Shown here: piece after piece, positions 18,620 to 29,205 of the stretch
Layout: each line of letters starts with the position of its first letter
Numbering within the stretch: the first letter of the stretch is position 1
Assembly (NCBI GenBank): GCA_014647715.1
Contig: BMPS01000022.1
Span: forward strand, 1 to 40,898
Reading direction: 5' to 3'
DNA: 40,898 nt
Origin: Streptomyces cinereus
Lineage (GTDB): Bacteria; Pseudomonadota; Gammaproteobacteria; Pseudomonadales; Moraxellaceae
Made by a program: the position numbers and the translations under genes
The notes under the pieces: model-generated
What the model was told of the DNA's origin: nothing
What the model saw: only the letters and a program-made list of their open reading frames with translations
Database searches by the model: none

Positions 18620-19513
18620 ATGGCACCTATCTCTGCAGGTCGCAAATTCCGTGACGCCATCGAGTCTGAAAAAGCCGAAGGTCGTCCCCTTCAAATCGTT
18701 GGCACTATCAATGCCTATACTGCCATGATGGCAAGCCAAGTCGGTCATAAAGCGATTTATCTCTCAGGTGGCGGTGTTGCTAACGCCTCATTTGGTTTGC
18801 CTGACCTCGGTATGACGAGCCTTAACGATGTATTAACCGATGCCACCCGTATCACCAATGCGGTTGACACGCCATTATTGGTTGACATCGACACGGGTTG
18901 GGGCGGCGCATTTAATATCGCCCAAACCATCAAACAAATGGAAAAAGCAGGCGTTGCCGCGGTCCATATCGAAGACCAAGTGGCGCAAAAACGCTGTGGT
19001 CATCGCCCTAACAAAGAAATCGTCTCAACCAGCGAGATGGTTGACCGCCTAAAAGCTGCGCTGGATGCCAAAGTTGACCCAGATTTTGTGGTGATGGCAC
19101 GAACCGATGCGCTGTCAGTGGAAGGTTTGGATGCTGCGGTTGAACGTGCGGTGGCGTTTCAAGAAGCAGGCGCGGACATGATTTTTGCTGAAGCATTGAC
19201 CGATATCGCCATGTACCGCAAATTTACCGACGTGTTAGACATTCCCGTGCTTGCCAATATGACTGAATTTGGGCAAACCGACCTTTATAGCACCAAAGAG
19301 CTGTTTGACGTGGGCGTTGACATGGTACTTTATCCATTATCTGCGTTTCGTGCGATGAATAAAGCCGCCCTCAATGTCTACCAAGCGTTAAAAGATGAAG
19401 GCGTACAAACCTCCGTGGTCGACACCATGCAAACCCGTATGGAATTGTATGATTTCTTAAATTACCACTCATACGAGCAAAAATTGGACGCATTATTTAA
19501 ATCAAAAAAATAA
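18620..19513 (+). CDS. prpB: 2-methylisocitrate lyase
   Basis: PrpB cleaves 2-methylisocitrate to pyruvate and succinate, the last step of the methylcitrate cycle that consumes propionyl-CoA. The 297 residues match the family (296 in E. coli). Visible: [22 protein letters not shown], the metal-binding [14 protein letters not shown] (Asp 89/91 region), the catalytic-loop motif KRCGHRP (Cys126) and VIDTMQTR-like [20 protein letters not shown] near the C-terminus. AAGGAAG precedes the ATG at ideal spacing. It is the first gene of prpB-prpC-acnD and is separated from prpC by 48 bases. Confidence 0.97.
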   Translation: MAPISAGRKFRDAIESEKAEGRPLQIVGTINAYTAMMASQVGHKAIYLSGGGVANASFGLPDLGMTSLNDVLTDATRITNAVDTPLLVDIDTGWGGAFNIAQTIKQMEKAGVAAVHIEDQVAQKRCGHRPNKEIVSTSEMVDRLKAALDAKVDPDFVVMARTDALSVEGLDAAVERAVAFQEAGADMIFAEALTDIAMYRKFTDVLDIPVLANMTEFGQTDLYSTKELFDVGVDMVLYPLSAFRAMNKAALNVYQALKDEGVQTSVVDTMQTRMELYDFLNYHSYEQKLDALFKSKK

Positions 19514-19561
19514 TTGGCGAACCATACCAAACACTTAATAAAGCTAAAAAGGAGTTTTACC

Positions 19562-20734
19562 ATGTCAAAAGACACCCCAGTGACAGATGCGACTAACAAC
19601 AAGCCAAAACCCAAAAAAAGCGTTGCCCTATCAGGGGTACCCGCCGGTAACACTGCCCTATGTACCGTAGGTCGTACAGGCAATGACTTAAGTTATCGTG
19701 GCTATGATATTTTGGATTTGGCAAAAGACAGCGAGTTTGAAGAAGTGGCGCACCTACTCATTCACGGTCATTTGCCAAACCGTCATGAGCTAGCGGCGTA
19801 CAAGAAAAAACTCAAAACCCTGCGTAACTTACCCGTCAATGTACTGGCGGTGCTTGAAGCCTTGCCTGCCCACGCCCACCCGATGGATGTGATGCGTACC
19901 GGCGTATCAGCACTGGGCTGCACCTTGCCTGAGCGTGAAAGCCAGCCTGTGGCAGAAGCCCGTGATATCGCCGACAAGCTTATCGCCTCATTAGGCTCAA
20001 TGCTACTATACTGGTACCACTATAGCCACAATGGCAAAGTCATCAGCCTTGAGAGCGACCAAGACAGCATTGGCGGTCACTTCCTTGAGCTACTACAAGG
20101 CGAAGCCCCCAGTGAATCGCATATCAAAGCCATGCACATCTCACTTATTTTGTACGCTGAGCATGAGTTCAATGCATCAACCTTCACCAGCCGCGTGATC
20201 ACGGGGACTGGCTCGGATATGTATTCCGCCATCTCAGGCGCAATCGGTGCGTTAAAAGGTCCAAAACATGGCGGTGCCAATGAAGTGGCGTATGACATCC
20301 AAAAACGCTACCGCAATGCCGACGATGCGGAAAAAGACATCCTTGAACGTCTTGAGAAAAAAGAAGTTATCATTGGCTTTGGTCACCCTGTGTACACCGT
20401 GAGCGACCCACGCAACGTGGTCATCAAAGAAGTGGCTCGCAACTTGTCCAAAGAAACGGGCGACATGACCCTATTTGATGTGGCAGAACGTCTAGAAAGC
20501 GTGATGTGGGACAACAAAAAAATGTTCCCAAATCTCGACTGGTTCTCAGCGGTCAGTTACCACAAAATGGGCGTGCCCACTGCCATGTTTACTCCATTAT
20601 TTGTGATTGCGCGTACCGCAGGTTGGTCAGCGCACGTGCTTGAGCAACGTGCCGATGGCAAAATCATCCGCCCTTCTGCCAACTATACAGGCCCTGATGA
20701 CCAAAAATTTGTGCCGCTGGATGCGCGTCAATAA
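19562..20734 (+). CDS. prpC: 2-methylcitrate synthase
   Basis: PrpC condenses propionyl-CoA with oxaloacetate to 2-methylcitrate. The 390-residue product starts at ATG 19562, seven bases after AAGGAG (19549-19554); the frame extends upstream to a TTG at 19514 that I reject. The near-identity with PrpC rather than GltA is seen in [36 protein letters not shown] and [14 protein letters not shown]. The citrate-synthase catalytic residues are present: His236, His275 (GFGHPVY) and Asp317. Followed by a terminator-like hairpin (20753-20800). Confidence 0.96.
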   Translation: MSKDTPVTDATNNKPKPKKSVALSGVPAGNTALCTVGRTGNDLSYRGYDILDLAKDSEFEEVAHLLIHGHLPNRHELAAYKKKLKTLRNLPVNVLAVLEALPAHAHPMDVMRTGVSALGCTLPERESQPVAEARDIADKLIASLGSMLLYWYHYSHNGKVISLESDQDSIGGHFLELLQGEAPSESHIKAMHISLILYAEHEFNASTFTSRVITGTGSDMYSAISGAIGALKGPKHGGANEVAYDIQKRYRNADDAEKDILERLEKKEVIIGFGHPVYTVSDPRNVVIKEVARNLSKETGDMTLFDVAERLESVMWDNKKMFPNLDWFSAVSYHKMGVPTAMFTPLFVIARTAGWSAHVLEQRADGKIIRPSANYTGPDDQKFVPLDARQ

Positions 20735-20752
20735 TTAGCGTTTTAATCGTAT

Positions 20753-20800
20753 AAAAAGCCTTTCAGGTCAGCTCACCCATTGATTTGAAGGGCTTTTTTT
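20753..20800 (+). terminator. Terminator-like hairpin between prpC and acnD
   Basis: A 13-base-pair stem (20753-20765 with 20786-20798; one G-U pair) is followed by a T run to 20800. It has full intrinsic-terminator form yet lies inside the prp operon, 33 bases before acnD. It may attenuate acnD transcription or act as an RNA-processing/stabilising site for prpBC. Confidence 0.8.
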
Positions 20801-20832
20801 CTACTGGATTATTAATTTTAAGGTTAAGCCAA

Positions 20833-23439
20833 ATGACAAGCCAATACCGCAAGCCCTTACCCAATTCTGATTTGGAATACTTTGACACCCGCCAAGCGGT
20901 GAATGACATCACCCCAGACGCATATGACAAACTCCCCTATACCTCGCGTATTTTAGCTGAGCAACTGGTGCGTAAAGTCAGCGACCAAAACGAACTGACC
21001 GCTGCGCTCAAACAGCTCATCAACCGTGAGCGTACGTTAGACTTTCCTTGGTACCCTGCCCGTGTGGTGTGTCATGACATCTTGGGTCAAACTGCCCTTG
21101 TGGACTTGGCAGGCTTGCGTGATGCCATCGCTGAGCAAGGCGGCGACCCAAGCAAGGTCAACCCTGTGGTACAAACCCAGCTGATTGTTGACCACTCGCT
21201 CGCTGTGGAATGTGGTGGTTATGACCCAGATGCGTTTGAAAAAAACCGCGCCATCGAAGACCGCCGCAACGAAGACCGTTTTCACTTTATCAACTGGACA
21301 AAGACTGCCTTTGAAAACGTGGACGTGATTCCCGCAGGCAACGGCATCATGCACCAAATCAACCTAGAGAAAATGTCACCTGTTATCCAAGTCCAAAACG
21401 GCATCGCCTACCCAGATACTTGCGTGGGCACAGACAGCCACACCCCACACGTGGATGCGCTGGGGGTGATTTCGGTGGGTGTCGGTGGACTGGAAGCAGA
21501 AACCGTGATGCTCGGTCACCCATCGATGATGCGCCTGCCTGATATCGTGGGTGTACATCTCAAAGGCAAACGCCAAGCAGGCATCACCGCCACCGATATC
21601 GTACTTGCACTCACTGAGTTTTTGCGTAAAGAGCGCGTGGTCGGTGCCTATGTGGAATTTTTCGGTGAAGGCGCAGATAGCCTATCCATCGGTGACCGTG
21701 CCACCATCGCCAACATGACCCCAGAATATGGCGCAACCGCAGGGTTATTTTATATTGATGGGCAAACCATCGACTATCTACGCCTCACAGGTCGTGAAGA
21801 CAAACAAGTCGAACTGGTAGAAAACTATGCCAAAACCGCAGGTCTTTGGTCATCTGACCTCGTCAATGCCGACTATGAGCGTGTGCTTGAGTTTGATTTG
21901 TCACTCGTGACCCGTAACATGGCAGGTCCTTCAAATCCCCACGCGCGCGTATCGACTTCTGAGCTTTCTGCCAAAGGCATTGCCCATGCCGAAGGGGAAG
22001 CCGTGCCTGAATCAGAGAATGGCTTAATGCCTGATGGGGCGGTGATTATCGCGGCTATTACCTCGTGTACCAACACCTCAAACCCTCGTAATGTGGTAGC
22101 AGCGGCATTACTGGCCAAAAAAGCCAACGAACTTGGCTTAACCCGTAAACCTTGGGTGAAATCATCATTCGCGCCTGGCTCAAAAGTCGCTGAACTGTAT
22201 TTGCAAGACGCTAACCTATTGCCCGAACTGGAAAAACTCGGCTTTGGTATCGTGGCATTTGCCTGTACCACTTGTAACGGCATGTCGGGTGCGTTAGATC
22301 CCGCGATTCAGCAAGAAATCATCGATCGTGACCTGTATGCCACGGCGGTGCTATCAGGCAACCGTAACTTTGACGGACGTATTCACCCGTATGCCAAACA
22401 AGCCTTCTTGGCAAGCCCGCCGCTGGTGGTGGCTTATGCGATTGCAGGGACAATTCGTTTTGACATCGAAAAAGACGTGCTTGGTGTGGTCAATGGTAAA
22501 GAGATTCGCCTTATCGACATTTGGCCATCGGATGAAGAGATTGACGCGATTGTGGCAAAACACGTCAAACCTGAGCAATTCCGTCAAATCTATATCCCGA
22601 TGTTCAACCTTGACCGCAGCGAAAAAGCCGACAGCCCACTTTATAACTGGCGACTCATGTCGACCTATATCCGCCGTCCACCTTACTGGGAAGGCGCGCT
22701 AGCGGGTGAACGCACCCTCAAAGGTATGCGTCCATTGGCGATTTTGCCCGACAATATCACCACCGACCACTTGTCACCGTCTAATGCGATTTTGGCAAGC
22801 TCGGCAGCAGGCGAATACTTGGCAAAAATGGGCTTGCCCGAAGAAGACTTCAACAGCTACGCCACCCACCGCGGCGACCATCTGACCGCGCAACGTGCCA
22901 CCTTTGCCAATCCAAAACTGTTCAATGAAATGGTGAAAAATGACGATGGCAGTACCAAACAAGGCTCACTGGCTCGCGTTGAGCCTGAAGGTCAAGTGAT
23001 GCGGATGTGGGAAGCGATTGAGACTTATATGAACCGTAAGCAACCGCTGATTATCATTGCAGGCGCGGATTATGGTCAAGGCTCTAGCCGTGACTGGGCT
23101 GCCAAAGGCGTGCGTCTGGCTGGGGTGGAGGCGATTGTGGCGGAAGGTTTTGAGCGGATCCACCGTACCAACCTTATCGGTATGGGTGTGCTGCCGCTTG
23201 AATTTAAAGCTGGGACGACGCGTATCACGCTAGGGCTAGATGGGACTGAGACGTATGATGTGATTGGTGACATCTCGCCACGTTGTGATTTGACGCTGGT
23301 GATTAATAAAGAAGGCTCGCAGCCGCTTGAAGTGCCTGTGACGTGCCGTCTTGATACCCAAGCGGAAGTGGATACTTACAATGCTGGTGGCGTATTGCAA
23401 AAATTTGCGCAGGATTTCCTAAAAGGTGAAGTGGTATAA
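20833..23439 (+). CDS. acnD: Fe/S-dependent 2-methylisocitrate dehydratase AcnD
   Basis: AcnD dehydrates 2-methylcitrate to an isomer of 2-methylaconitate, which normally needs PrpF before hydration by aconitase. The product has 868 residues from ATG 20833 (MTSQYRKPLPNSDLEYFDTR); the open frame begins at a TTG at 20785 inside the terminator region, which I reject. AcnD-specific sequence, as remembered, includes DFPWYPARVVCHDILGQTAL and IVDHSLAVECGGYDPDAF. The 4Fe-4S ligands are Cys412 (TSCTNTSNPRN) and Cys478/Cys481 (CTTCNG). The swivelling C-terminal domain with GADYGQGSSRDWAAKG is complete. prpF is not found downstream; the next genes are the AT-rich DUF262/HEPN island. Confidence 0.94.
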   Translation: MTSQYRKPLPNSDLEYFDTRQAVNDITPDAYDKLPYTSRILAEQLVRKVSDQNELTAALKQLINRERTLDFPWYPARVVCHDILGQTALVDLAGLRDAIAEQGGDPSKVNPVVQTQLIVDHSLAVECGGYDPDAFEKNRAIEDRRNEDRFHFINWTKTAFENVDVIPAGNGIMHQINLEKMSPVIQVQNGIAYPDTCVGTDSHTPHVDALGVISVGVGGLEAETVMLGHPSMMRLPDIVGVHLKGKRQAGITATDIVLALTEFLRKERVVGAYVEFFGEGADSLSIGDRATIANMTPEYGATAGLFYIDGQTIDYLRLTGREDKQVELVENYAKTAGLWSSDLVNADYERVLEFDLSLVTRNMAGPSNPHARVSTSELSAKGIAHAEGEAVPESENGLMPDGAVIIAAITSCTNTSNPRNVVAAALLAKKANELGLTRKPWVKSSFAPGSKVAELYLQDANLLPELEKLGFGIVAFACTTCNGMSGALDPAIQQEIIDRDLYATAVLSGNRNFDGRIHPYAKQAFLASPPLVVAYAIAGTIRFDIEKDVLGVVNGKEIRLIDIWPSDEEIDAIVAKHVKPEQFRQIYIPMFNLDRSEKADSPLYNWRLMSTYIRRPPYWEGALAGERTLKGMRPLAILPDNITTDHLSPSNAILASSAAGEYLAKMGLPEEDFNSYATHRGDHLTAQRATFANPKLFNEMVKNDDGSTKQGSLARVEPEGQVMRMWEAIETYMNRKQPLIIIAGADYGQGSSRDWAAKGVRLAGVEAIVAEGFERIHRTNLIGMGVLPLEFKAGTTRITLGLDGTETYDVIGDISPRCDLTLVINKEGSQPLEVPVTCRLDTQAEVDTYNAGGVLQKFAQDFLKGEVV

Positions 23440-23462
23440 AATTTATTTTGATGATAGTATTT

Positions 23463-23506
23463 TGCAAAAGGCAAACTATAATTAGTTTGTCTTTTGCATA
23501 TTTTTT
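23463..23506 (+). terminator. Strong intrinsic terminator after acnD
   Basis: A 16-base-pair stem (23463-23478 with 23483-23498, one G-U at 23471/23490), a four-base loop, then TATTTTTT. It ends the prp operon before the AT-rich island. Confidence 0.85.
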
Positions 23507-23595
23507 AAGTTTGCTTTCAAATATGTTTAACTTTTAAAAAACTTTAAAATCGCATTAATCTAACTATTATTTAATATCAATTAGGGGGCAGAATT

Positions 23596-24822
23596 ATGCA
23601 TTTGATAGATTTAATACATGGAGAAAATTTCGGCATCAATAGAGATATTAAAGCGCATAATGTCTTAACAGATGATGAAATTAATGAAAAATACTCTAAA
23701 GGTGAAATAAGAATTGTCACTGAGCAGGCTCGTTATCCACTCGATAGCATTTCTGCAATGTTAAAAAGCGGTAAGTATGACTTAAATCCAGAATATCAAA
23801 GAAGGAAAAGATGGACTGTTGAACAACAATCAAAACTTATTGAGTCATTTATTATTAATGTTCCTATACCACCAATCTTCATTTATGAAGTTTCATATGC
23901 AAATTATGAAGTGATGGATGGATTACAAAGATTAACAGCTATATCAGAATTTTATAATGATGAATTTAAATTGCAAGGGCTAGAAGAATGGTCAGAATTA
24001 AATGGTAAACGATATTCCGAATTGCCAAAAACAGTCAAAGAAGGAATTGACAGACGTTATCTTTCTTCAATAGTTCTTTTGAATGAAACAGCTAAAAATC
24101 GTCAAATTGCCGAATCACTTAAACAAATGGTTTTCGGTAGGCTTAATAGTGGTGGAGATAAACTAGAACCACAGGAAACTAGAAATGCGCTTTTTATGGG
24201 AAAATTCAATAATTTCTGTATAAAGTTATCTGAGGATGAAAATTTTAGAAAAATTTGGAACTATAAATTATTTAAATGGGATGGTGATGTACTCCTTAAT
24301 GAGAAAGAACTTTTGGAAAATGAATCTTATAGAAAAATGGAAGATGTGGAAATGGTTTTAAGATTTTTTGCTTATCGTCATTTAGATTTACTTTCTAATT
24401 TCAAATCTCAAGAAAGGTTCTTAGATGAGTTTTTAAAACAAGCGAATAGTTACTCTGATGAAACTATTAATAAATTAGGAGTTATTTTTTTAGAAACTAC
24501 AAAGCTTATTTTCGATATTTTTGGTAGTCAAGCTTTGTATATGCCACAAATTGGTGATAAAACAAGAAATACTCCAACTAAAACTATTTACGACCCCTTA
24601 ATGCAAGTTATAAGTTCATACATCAGTCAACGTAAATTATTAATTGATAAGAAAGTCATTATTACCGATTTGATTTATAAAGATGTTGATGAATTATTTT
24701 ATGAGTCTAAGCAGGGAGCAAAGGCTATCCCCCTTTTTGATGGCAAATATAATGGAAAAAATAATGTCGAAAGTAGGATAGAATATTTTAAAAAAGTAAT
24801 TGATGAAGCGATTAACAGATGA
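23596..24822 (+). CDS. DUF262 domain protein (GmrS/ParB-Srx-like NTPase-type)
   Basis: A 408-residue protein with a DUF262 domain over about residues 45-240. Seen are the entry motif LNPEYQRRKRW (63-73), SFIINVPIPPIFIYEV, the catalytic-type motif DGLQR (108-112; DGQQR is the more common form) and FGRLNSGGDKLEPQETRNAL (180-199). DUF262 belongs to the ParB/sulfiredoxin-like fold and occurs in GmrSD-type restriction and related antiviral proteins. There is no DUF1524 HNH nuclease domain after it, so the effector is likely the next gene, whose ATG overlaps the stop here (ATGA). AGGGGG lies seven bases before the ATG. The gene is distinctly AT-rich compared with the flanking acnD and serS, suggesting horizontal transfer. 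Exact activity unknown. Confidence 0.88.
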   Translation: MHLIDLIHGENFGINRDIKAHNVLTDDEINEKYSKGEIRIVTEQARYPLDSISAMLKSGKYDLNPEYQRRKRWTVEQQSKLIESFIINVPIPPIFIYEVSYANYEVMDGLQRLTAISEFYNDEFKLQGLEEWSELNGKRYSELPKTVKEGIDRRYLSSIVLLNETAKNRQIAESLKQMVFGRLNSGGDKLEPQETRNALFMGKFNNFCIKLSEDENFRKIWNYKLFKWDGDVLLNEKELLENESYRKMEDVEMVLRFFAYRHLDLLSNFKSQERFLDEFLKQANSYSDETINKLGVIFLETTKLIFDIFGSQALYMPQIGDKTRNTPTKTIYDPLMQVISSYISQRKLLIDKKVIITDLIYKDVDELFYESKQGAKAIPLFDGKYNGKNNVESRIEYFKKVIDEAINR

Positions 24823-25805
24823 AAGATATTTTTAATAATTTTACATCTGAAATTAATAATTTAAGAAAGCATATCATCTACATAGAAAATGTTAAATCAT
24901 CAATTAACAATACCGACCCATTGTATAAATACGTTTCTTCTTTAGAAAAGCGACGCTTTGATTATAAGTCTTTAATTATTAGCCTCTATGGAATTATTGA
25001 ATATTTTTCCGAGAGATTTCTAATTACCTATCTTGAAAAGATTTCAGAAATAGTTGTTAATTACATTAACTTAAATGAAAAAATTAGAAAAAATCACGTC
25101 CATAATTCTGCCCAGTTAATACTGAAAATTCTTGAAAAAAAGCATAATAAATTTGAAAACATTGCAATTGAGGAAGTCGTTTCAAATCTCAATAGATGTT
25201 TAAATACTTCTGGAAAATACACTATAAATTATCAGTCATTTACTTTAAATTCAGGAAACTTAAAGCATTCTAAAATATGTGAATTATTTAAACAAGTTAA
25301 TATAAACATTGATTCTGAATTAAGTAAATGTGACCATTTTCATCATGTAACTTCAGCAAATAAGTTCCAAAAGGTTGATGATATAGTTTTGAGAAGAAAT
25401 GAAATTGCCCATGGAACTTCAAATGATATAATAGATTTACTTAATACTTCACAAATTACTGATTATATAGATTTCATTGAAATGTATTTTACTTGTATTT
25501 ATAAATCACTTGAAACTGCTATAAATAAAGAGAAGTTTTTGCAATTAAATCCTCATCCCATTGAGTTAGTTAAGTTTAAATTATTTCCAAAACTAAGTGT
25601 AGTAGGTTTTTATGACGCATTTGACAAAAATTTTGAAATTTCTGACATTATAATTATTGAAGATAACACCGATAACTTCACATTTGTAAAAATTTTAGAA
25701 GTTAGAAATGTGGGGAGTACCACTGATGTAACTTTAAAATTGGAGTTAGATTCAAATTTTAAACTTGAAAGTAGATTCAAATTTTATTTATATAAAACTG
25801 TCTAA
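24819..25805 (+). CDS. HEPN-motif protein, probable RNase effector (MAE_28990-like)
   Basis: A 328-residue protein overlapping the DUF262 gene by four bases (ATGA), so translation is coupled. It carries the HEPN ribonuclease signature R193-N194-x3-H198 (RRNEIAHGT) near the middle and an all-helical N-terminal half with the acidic helix SLYGIIEYFSERFL typical of the first HEPN helix. This fits the MAE_28990/RiboL-PSP HEPN group, which I recall as often paired with DUF262 proteins. After about residue 240 a mostly beta-strand C-terminal domain follows (PIELVKFKLFPKLSVVGFYD and onward) whose role I cannot name. By analogy the HEPN domain would cut RNA when phage infection is sensed. Strongly AT-rich, like its partner. 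Confidence 0.75.
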   Translation: MKDIFNNFTSEINNLRKHIIYIENVKSSINNTDPLYKYVSSLEKRRFDYKSLIISLYGIIEYFSERFLITYLEKISEIVVNYINLNEKIRKNHVHNSAQLILKILEKKHNKFENIAIEEVVSNLNRCLNTSGKYTINYQSFTLNSGNLKHSKICELFKQVNINIDSELSKCDHFHHVTSANKFQKVDDIVLRRNEIAHGTSNDIIDLLNTSQITDYIDFIEMYFTCIYKSLETAINKEKFLQLNPHPIELVKFKLFPKLSVVGFYDAFDKNFEISDIIIIEDNTDNFTFVKILEVRNVGSTTDVTLKLELDSNFKLESRFKFYLYKTV

Positions 25806-26036
25806 CTCTCAATTTAAGATTTCAGAACATTGAATAAAAAATATAGGAAATCAAAAAATAATTAAATTAATTTTATGGACTTACGGTGAAATCAACCCAC
25901 CCTACAAAACTAATACAGCTTTGATTTAGAAAATACTTATTCAAAGTGATAAAGAGTTTTACTTTTCTCAGCGATTTTTTAAATCCAAATAAAAAAGCAG
26001 CCAGTCAATCAACTGGCTGTTTTCATTGTTGGCAAA
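25806..26036. other. Intergenic region at the right edge of the AT-rich island
   Basis: No gene. It contains AACCCACCCTACAAAA (25894-25909), the reverse complement of a GTAGGGTG motif also found in the metK terminator, suggesting a shared small interspersed element. The shared terminator of serS lies at 25990-26023. Confidence 0.5.
25990..26023. terminator. Terminator of serS, possibly bidirectional
   Basis: CAGCCAGT (25998-26005) pairs with ACTGGCTG (26012-26019). A six-A run on the left is the T tract on the minus strand, for serS; four T on the right could also end the HEPN gene transcript. Confidence 0.8.
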
Positions 26037-27594
<1,558 letters not shown>

Positions 27595-28281
27595 ATGGCG
27601 CTGTACCCTTACACCCTACAACCTGTGGATTTGAATCTGACCGAGGACGAGTTTCGTCAAGCACAGCTACAGCTGTTTGATGCCAACAACCAAACTTTGA
27701 CCAAAATCACCCCAAAAACTTGGGCAATTTTGGCAGTCATCGTGGTGCTAGCGATTTTAGGTCTGATTTTTGTGCACGGTTATTCCACCATTATTTTTTG
27801 GTTGATGCTCGTGGGTGTGGTGATTTATTTGCTGGCATGTACCTACGGTCTTAAATGGTATGTCAAACGAGAATTTGAAAAACAAATGGCAAGCCAAAGC
27901 ATGCCGCCAGAGATGCAACAAATCAAGCTTGGCGTACAGCAGCACGGGGTAGTGATGTCCATGCCTGCACCCAACATGCCCGCCATGCCACGCGGCTACA
28001 ATCAGCCTTTGGTGCGTAGTAGCGGTATGCAGCAAGCGGTCATCAAATGGGACAATGTCACCAACTGGCAAGAAACGCCTGATTATATTTTTATGATGTT
28101 TGATGTCAAAAATCCAAAAACGGGTGAAAGCCAACAAGGCAGCCAAATCGTCCCTAAACGCCTTGCCAACCAAAAATTCCCGATTGATACCTTACGTCAT
28201 CATTTACAACAAAACATCGGAAAACAAGGTTTTGATTTAACCGACAAACCGACTGATAAATATTTCCCAGAAAACAATTAA
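27595..28281 (+). CDS. YcxB-like family membrane protein
   Basis: A 228-residue protein from ATG 27595 (MALYPYTLQPVDLNLTEDEF); the upstream in-frame ATG at 27442 adds 51 non-conserved residues and is rejected. Two adjacent transmembrane helices lie at about residues 44-85 (WAILAVIVVLAILGLIFVHG, then IIFWLMLVGVVIYLLACTYG). The C-terminal soluble domain, about residues 112-215, has the YcxB pattern of alternating strands with IKWDNVTNWQETPDYIFMMF and a closing IVPKRLANQKFPIDTLRHHL. The function of YcxB-domain proteins is not established. A Met-Pro-rich insert (MPAPNMPAMPRG) interrupts the first strands. Monocistronic, with its own terminator. Confidence 0.75.
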   Translation: MALYPYTLQPVDLNLTEDEFRQAQLQLFDANNQTLTKITPKTWAILAVIVVLAILGLIFVHGYSTIIFWLMLVGVVIYLLACTYGLKWYVKREFEKQMASQSMPPEMQQIKLGVQQHGVVMSMPAPNMPAMPRGYNQPLVRSSGMQQAVIKWDNVTNWQETPDYIFMMFDVKNPKTGESQQGSQIVPKRLANQKFPIDTLRHHLQQNIGKQGFDLTDKPTDKYFPENN

Positions 28282-28329
28282 GAAACGACTAAGACAACAA
28301 TTAAGAAAAAACTACTTATTGATGACCAC

Positions 28330-28361
28330 AAAAACTGCAGCCAAAAAACTGCAGTTTTTTT
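28330..28361 (+). terminator. Intrinsic terminator after the YcxB-like gene
   Basis: ACTGCAG (28334-28340) pairs with CTGCAGT (28349-28355), flanked by A and T runs. Confidence 0.8.
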
Positions 28362-28444
28362 ATGGCAGCAAGCAAAATTATTTACCAAATTTGCACACAG
28401 CTTTGCCAAATGTTTGATATTATTTTTAGGGTAATACCGTATAT

Positions 28445-28463
28445 TTTAATTGATAAAATTAAA
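28445..28463. promoter_or_regulatory. AT-rich inverted repeat upstream of dps
   Basis: TTTAATT-GATAA-AATTAAA, a seven-base inverted repeat about 96 bases before the dps ATG. Dps genes are usually under OxyR, Fur or stationary-phase control, but this does not clearly match any of those operators. Confidence 0.25.
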
Positions 28464-28558
28464 TATATAGATAAAAACGATTAATTTTAATAACAGATTG
28501 TTTAGGCTTACAATTAAGTCCTAAACAAAAAAAAATCATCATTTTAGGAGATAACAAC

Positions 28559-29137
28559 ATGGCAAAACAAGCCACTACAAAGCAATCAGCAACCAAACAA
28601 GACTCAGAACAATTAGACAATACCGATAAATCAGGTGAAAAAGTGACTACCTCTAAATCTAGCCCTAAAAAAACGCGTGATATCAGCTTAGCCGCTGCAG
28701 ACATGAGCGCCATTGTTGAGCAATTAAATACCTTATTAGCCAACTATCATGTGTTCTATACCAATGTTCGTGGCTATCACTGGAACGTGCGTGGCTCAGA
28801 TTTCTTTACCCTCCATGCGAAGTTTGAAGAGTTATATACTGCGCTGCAAATCCAGATTGATGAAATTGCTGAACGCATCTTAACCTTACAAGGTACACCA
28901 CTACATGCTTATAGCGATTTCTTAAAAATCTCAAGTATCAAAGAAGACAAAAACGTCTCTGACGGTGTGGCATGTGTGAAAGGTATTTTAACGGGTCTGA
29001 CTATGACCATCGCTAAAGAACGCGAAATCATTGACTTAGCGGATGAAGACGACGATCAAGGCACTGCCGACCAATTGACTGCCTATGTGCAAGAACAGGA
29101 AAAATTGGTGTGGATGTACAACGCCTATCTTGGCTAA
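28559..29137 (+). CDS. dps: Dps-family DNA-binding ferritin
   Basis: Dps forms a dodecameric shell that oxidises and stores iron with hydrogen peroxide and protects DNA in stationary phase. The 192 residues include the shared inter-subunit ferroxidase site His74 (GYHWNVRG), His86, Glu90, Asp101 and Glu105, spaced exactly as in classical Dps. The N-terminal ~42 residues form a Lys/Ser/Thr/Gln-rich unstructured tail with a lysine pattern (KQATTKQSATKQ ... KTSKSSPKKTR-like), longer than in E. coli, suited to DNA binding. AGGAG lies eight bases before the ATG. The gene is monocistronic with a terminator at 29153-29182. Confidence 0.93.
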   Translation: MAKQATTKQSATKQDSEQLDNTDKSGEKVTTSKSSPKKTRDISLAAADMSAIVEQLNTLLANYHVFYTNVRGYHWNVRGSDFFTLHAKFEELYTALQIQIDEIAERILTLQGTPLHAYSDFLKISSIKEDKNVSDGVACVKGILTGLTMTIAKEREIIDLADEDDDQGTADQLTAYVQEQEKLVWMYNAYLG

Positions 29138-29152
29138 TCGTCTCATCTGACC

Positions 29153-29182
29153 AAAAAGACGGCTTTGACAGTCGTCTTTTTT
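29153..29182 (+). terminator. Intrinsic terminator after dps
   Basis: An eleven-base-pair stem (29153-29163 with 29171-29181; one G-U) and a T run. Confidence 0.8.
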
Positions 29183-29205
29183 ATTGCGTGCGTGTAAAAA
29201 TAAAA

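Noticed and set aside
18401-18748. 115-codon antisense open frame across the prpB promoter and start
   Set aside because: No ribosome-binding site, low-complexity sequence, and it overlaps the conserved prpB start.
19562-20734. GltA (ordinary citrate synthase) identity
   Set aside because: The sequence follows PrpC closely, it is in the prp operon and is shorter than GltA.
20833-23439. AcnA (ordinary aconitase) identity
   Set aside because: Length, start sequence and prp context fit AcnD much better.
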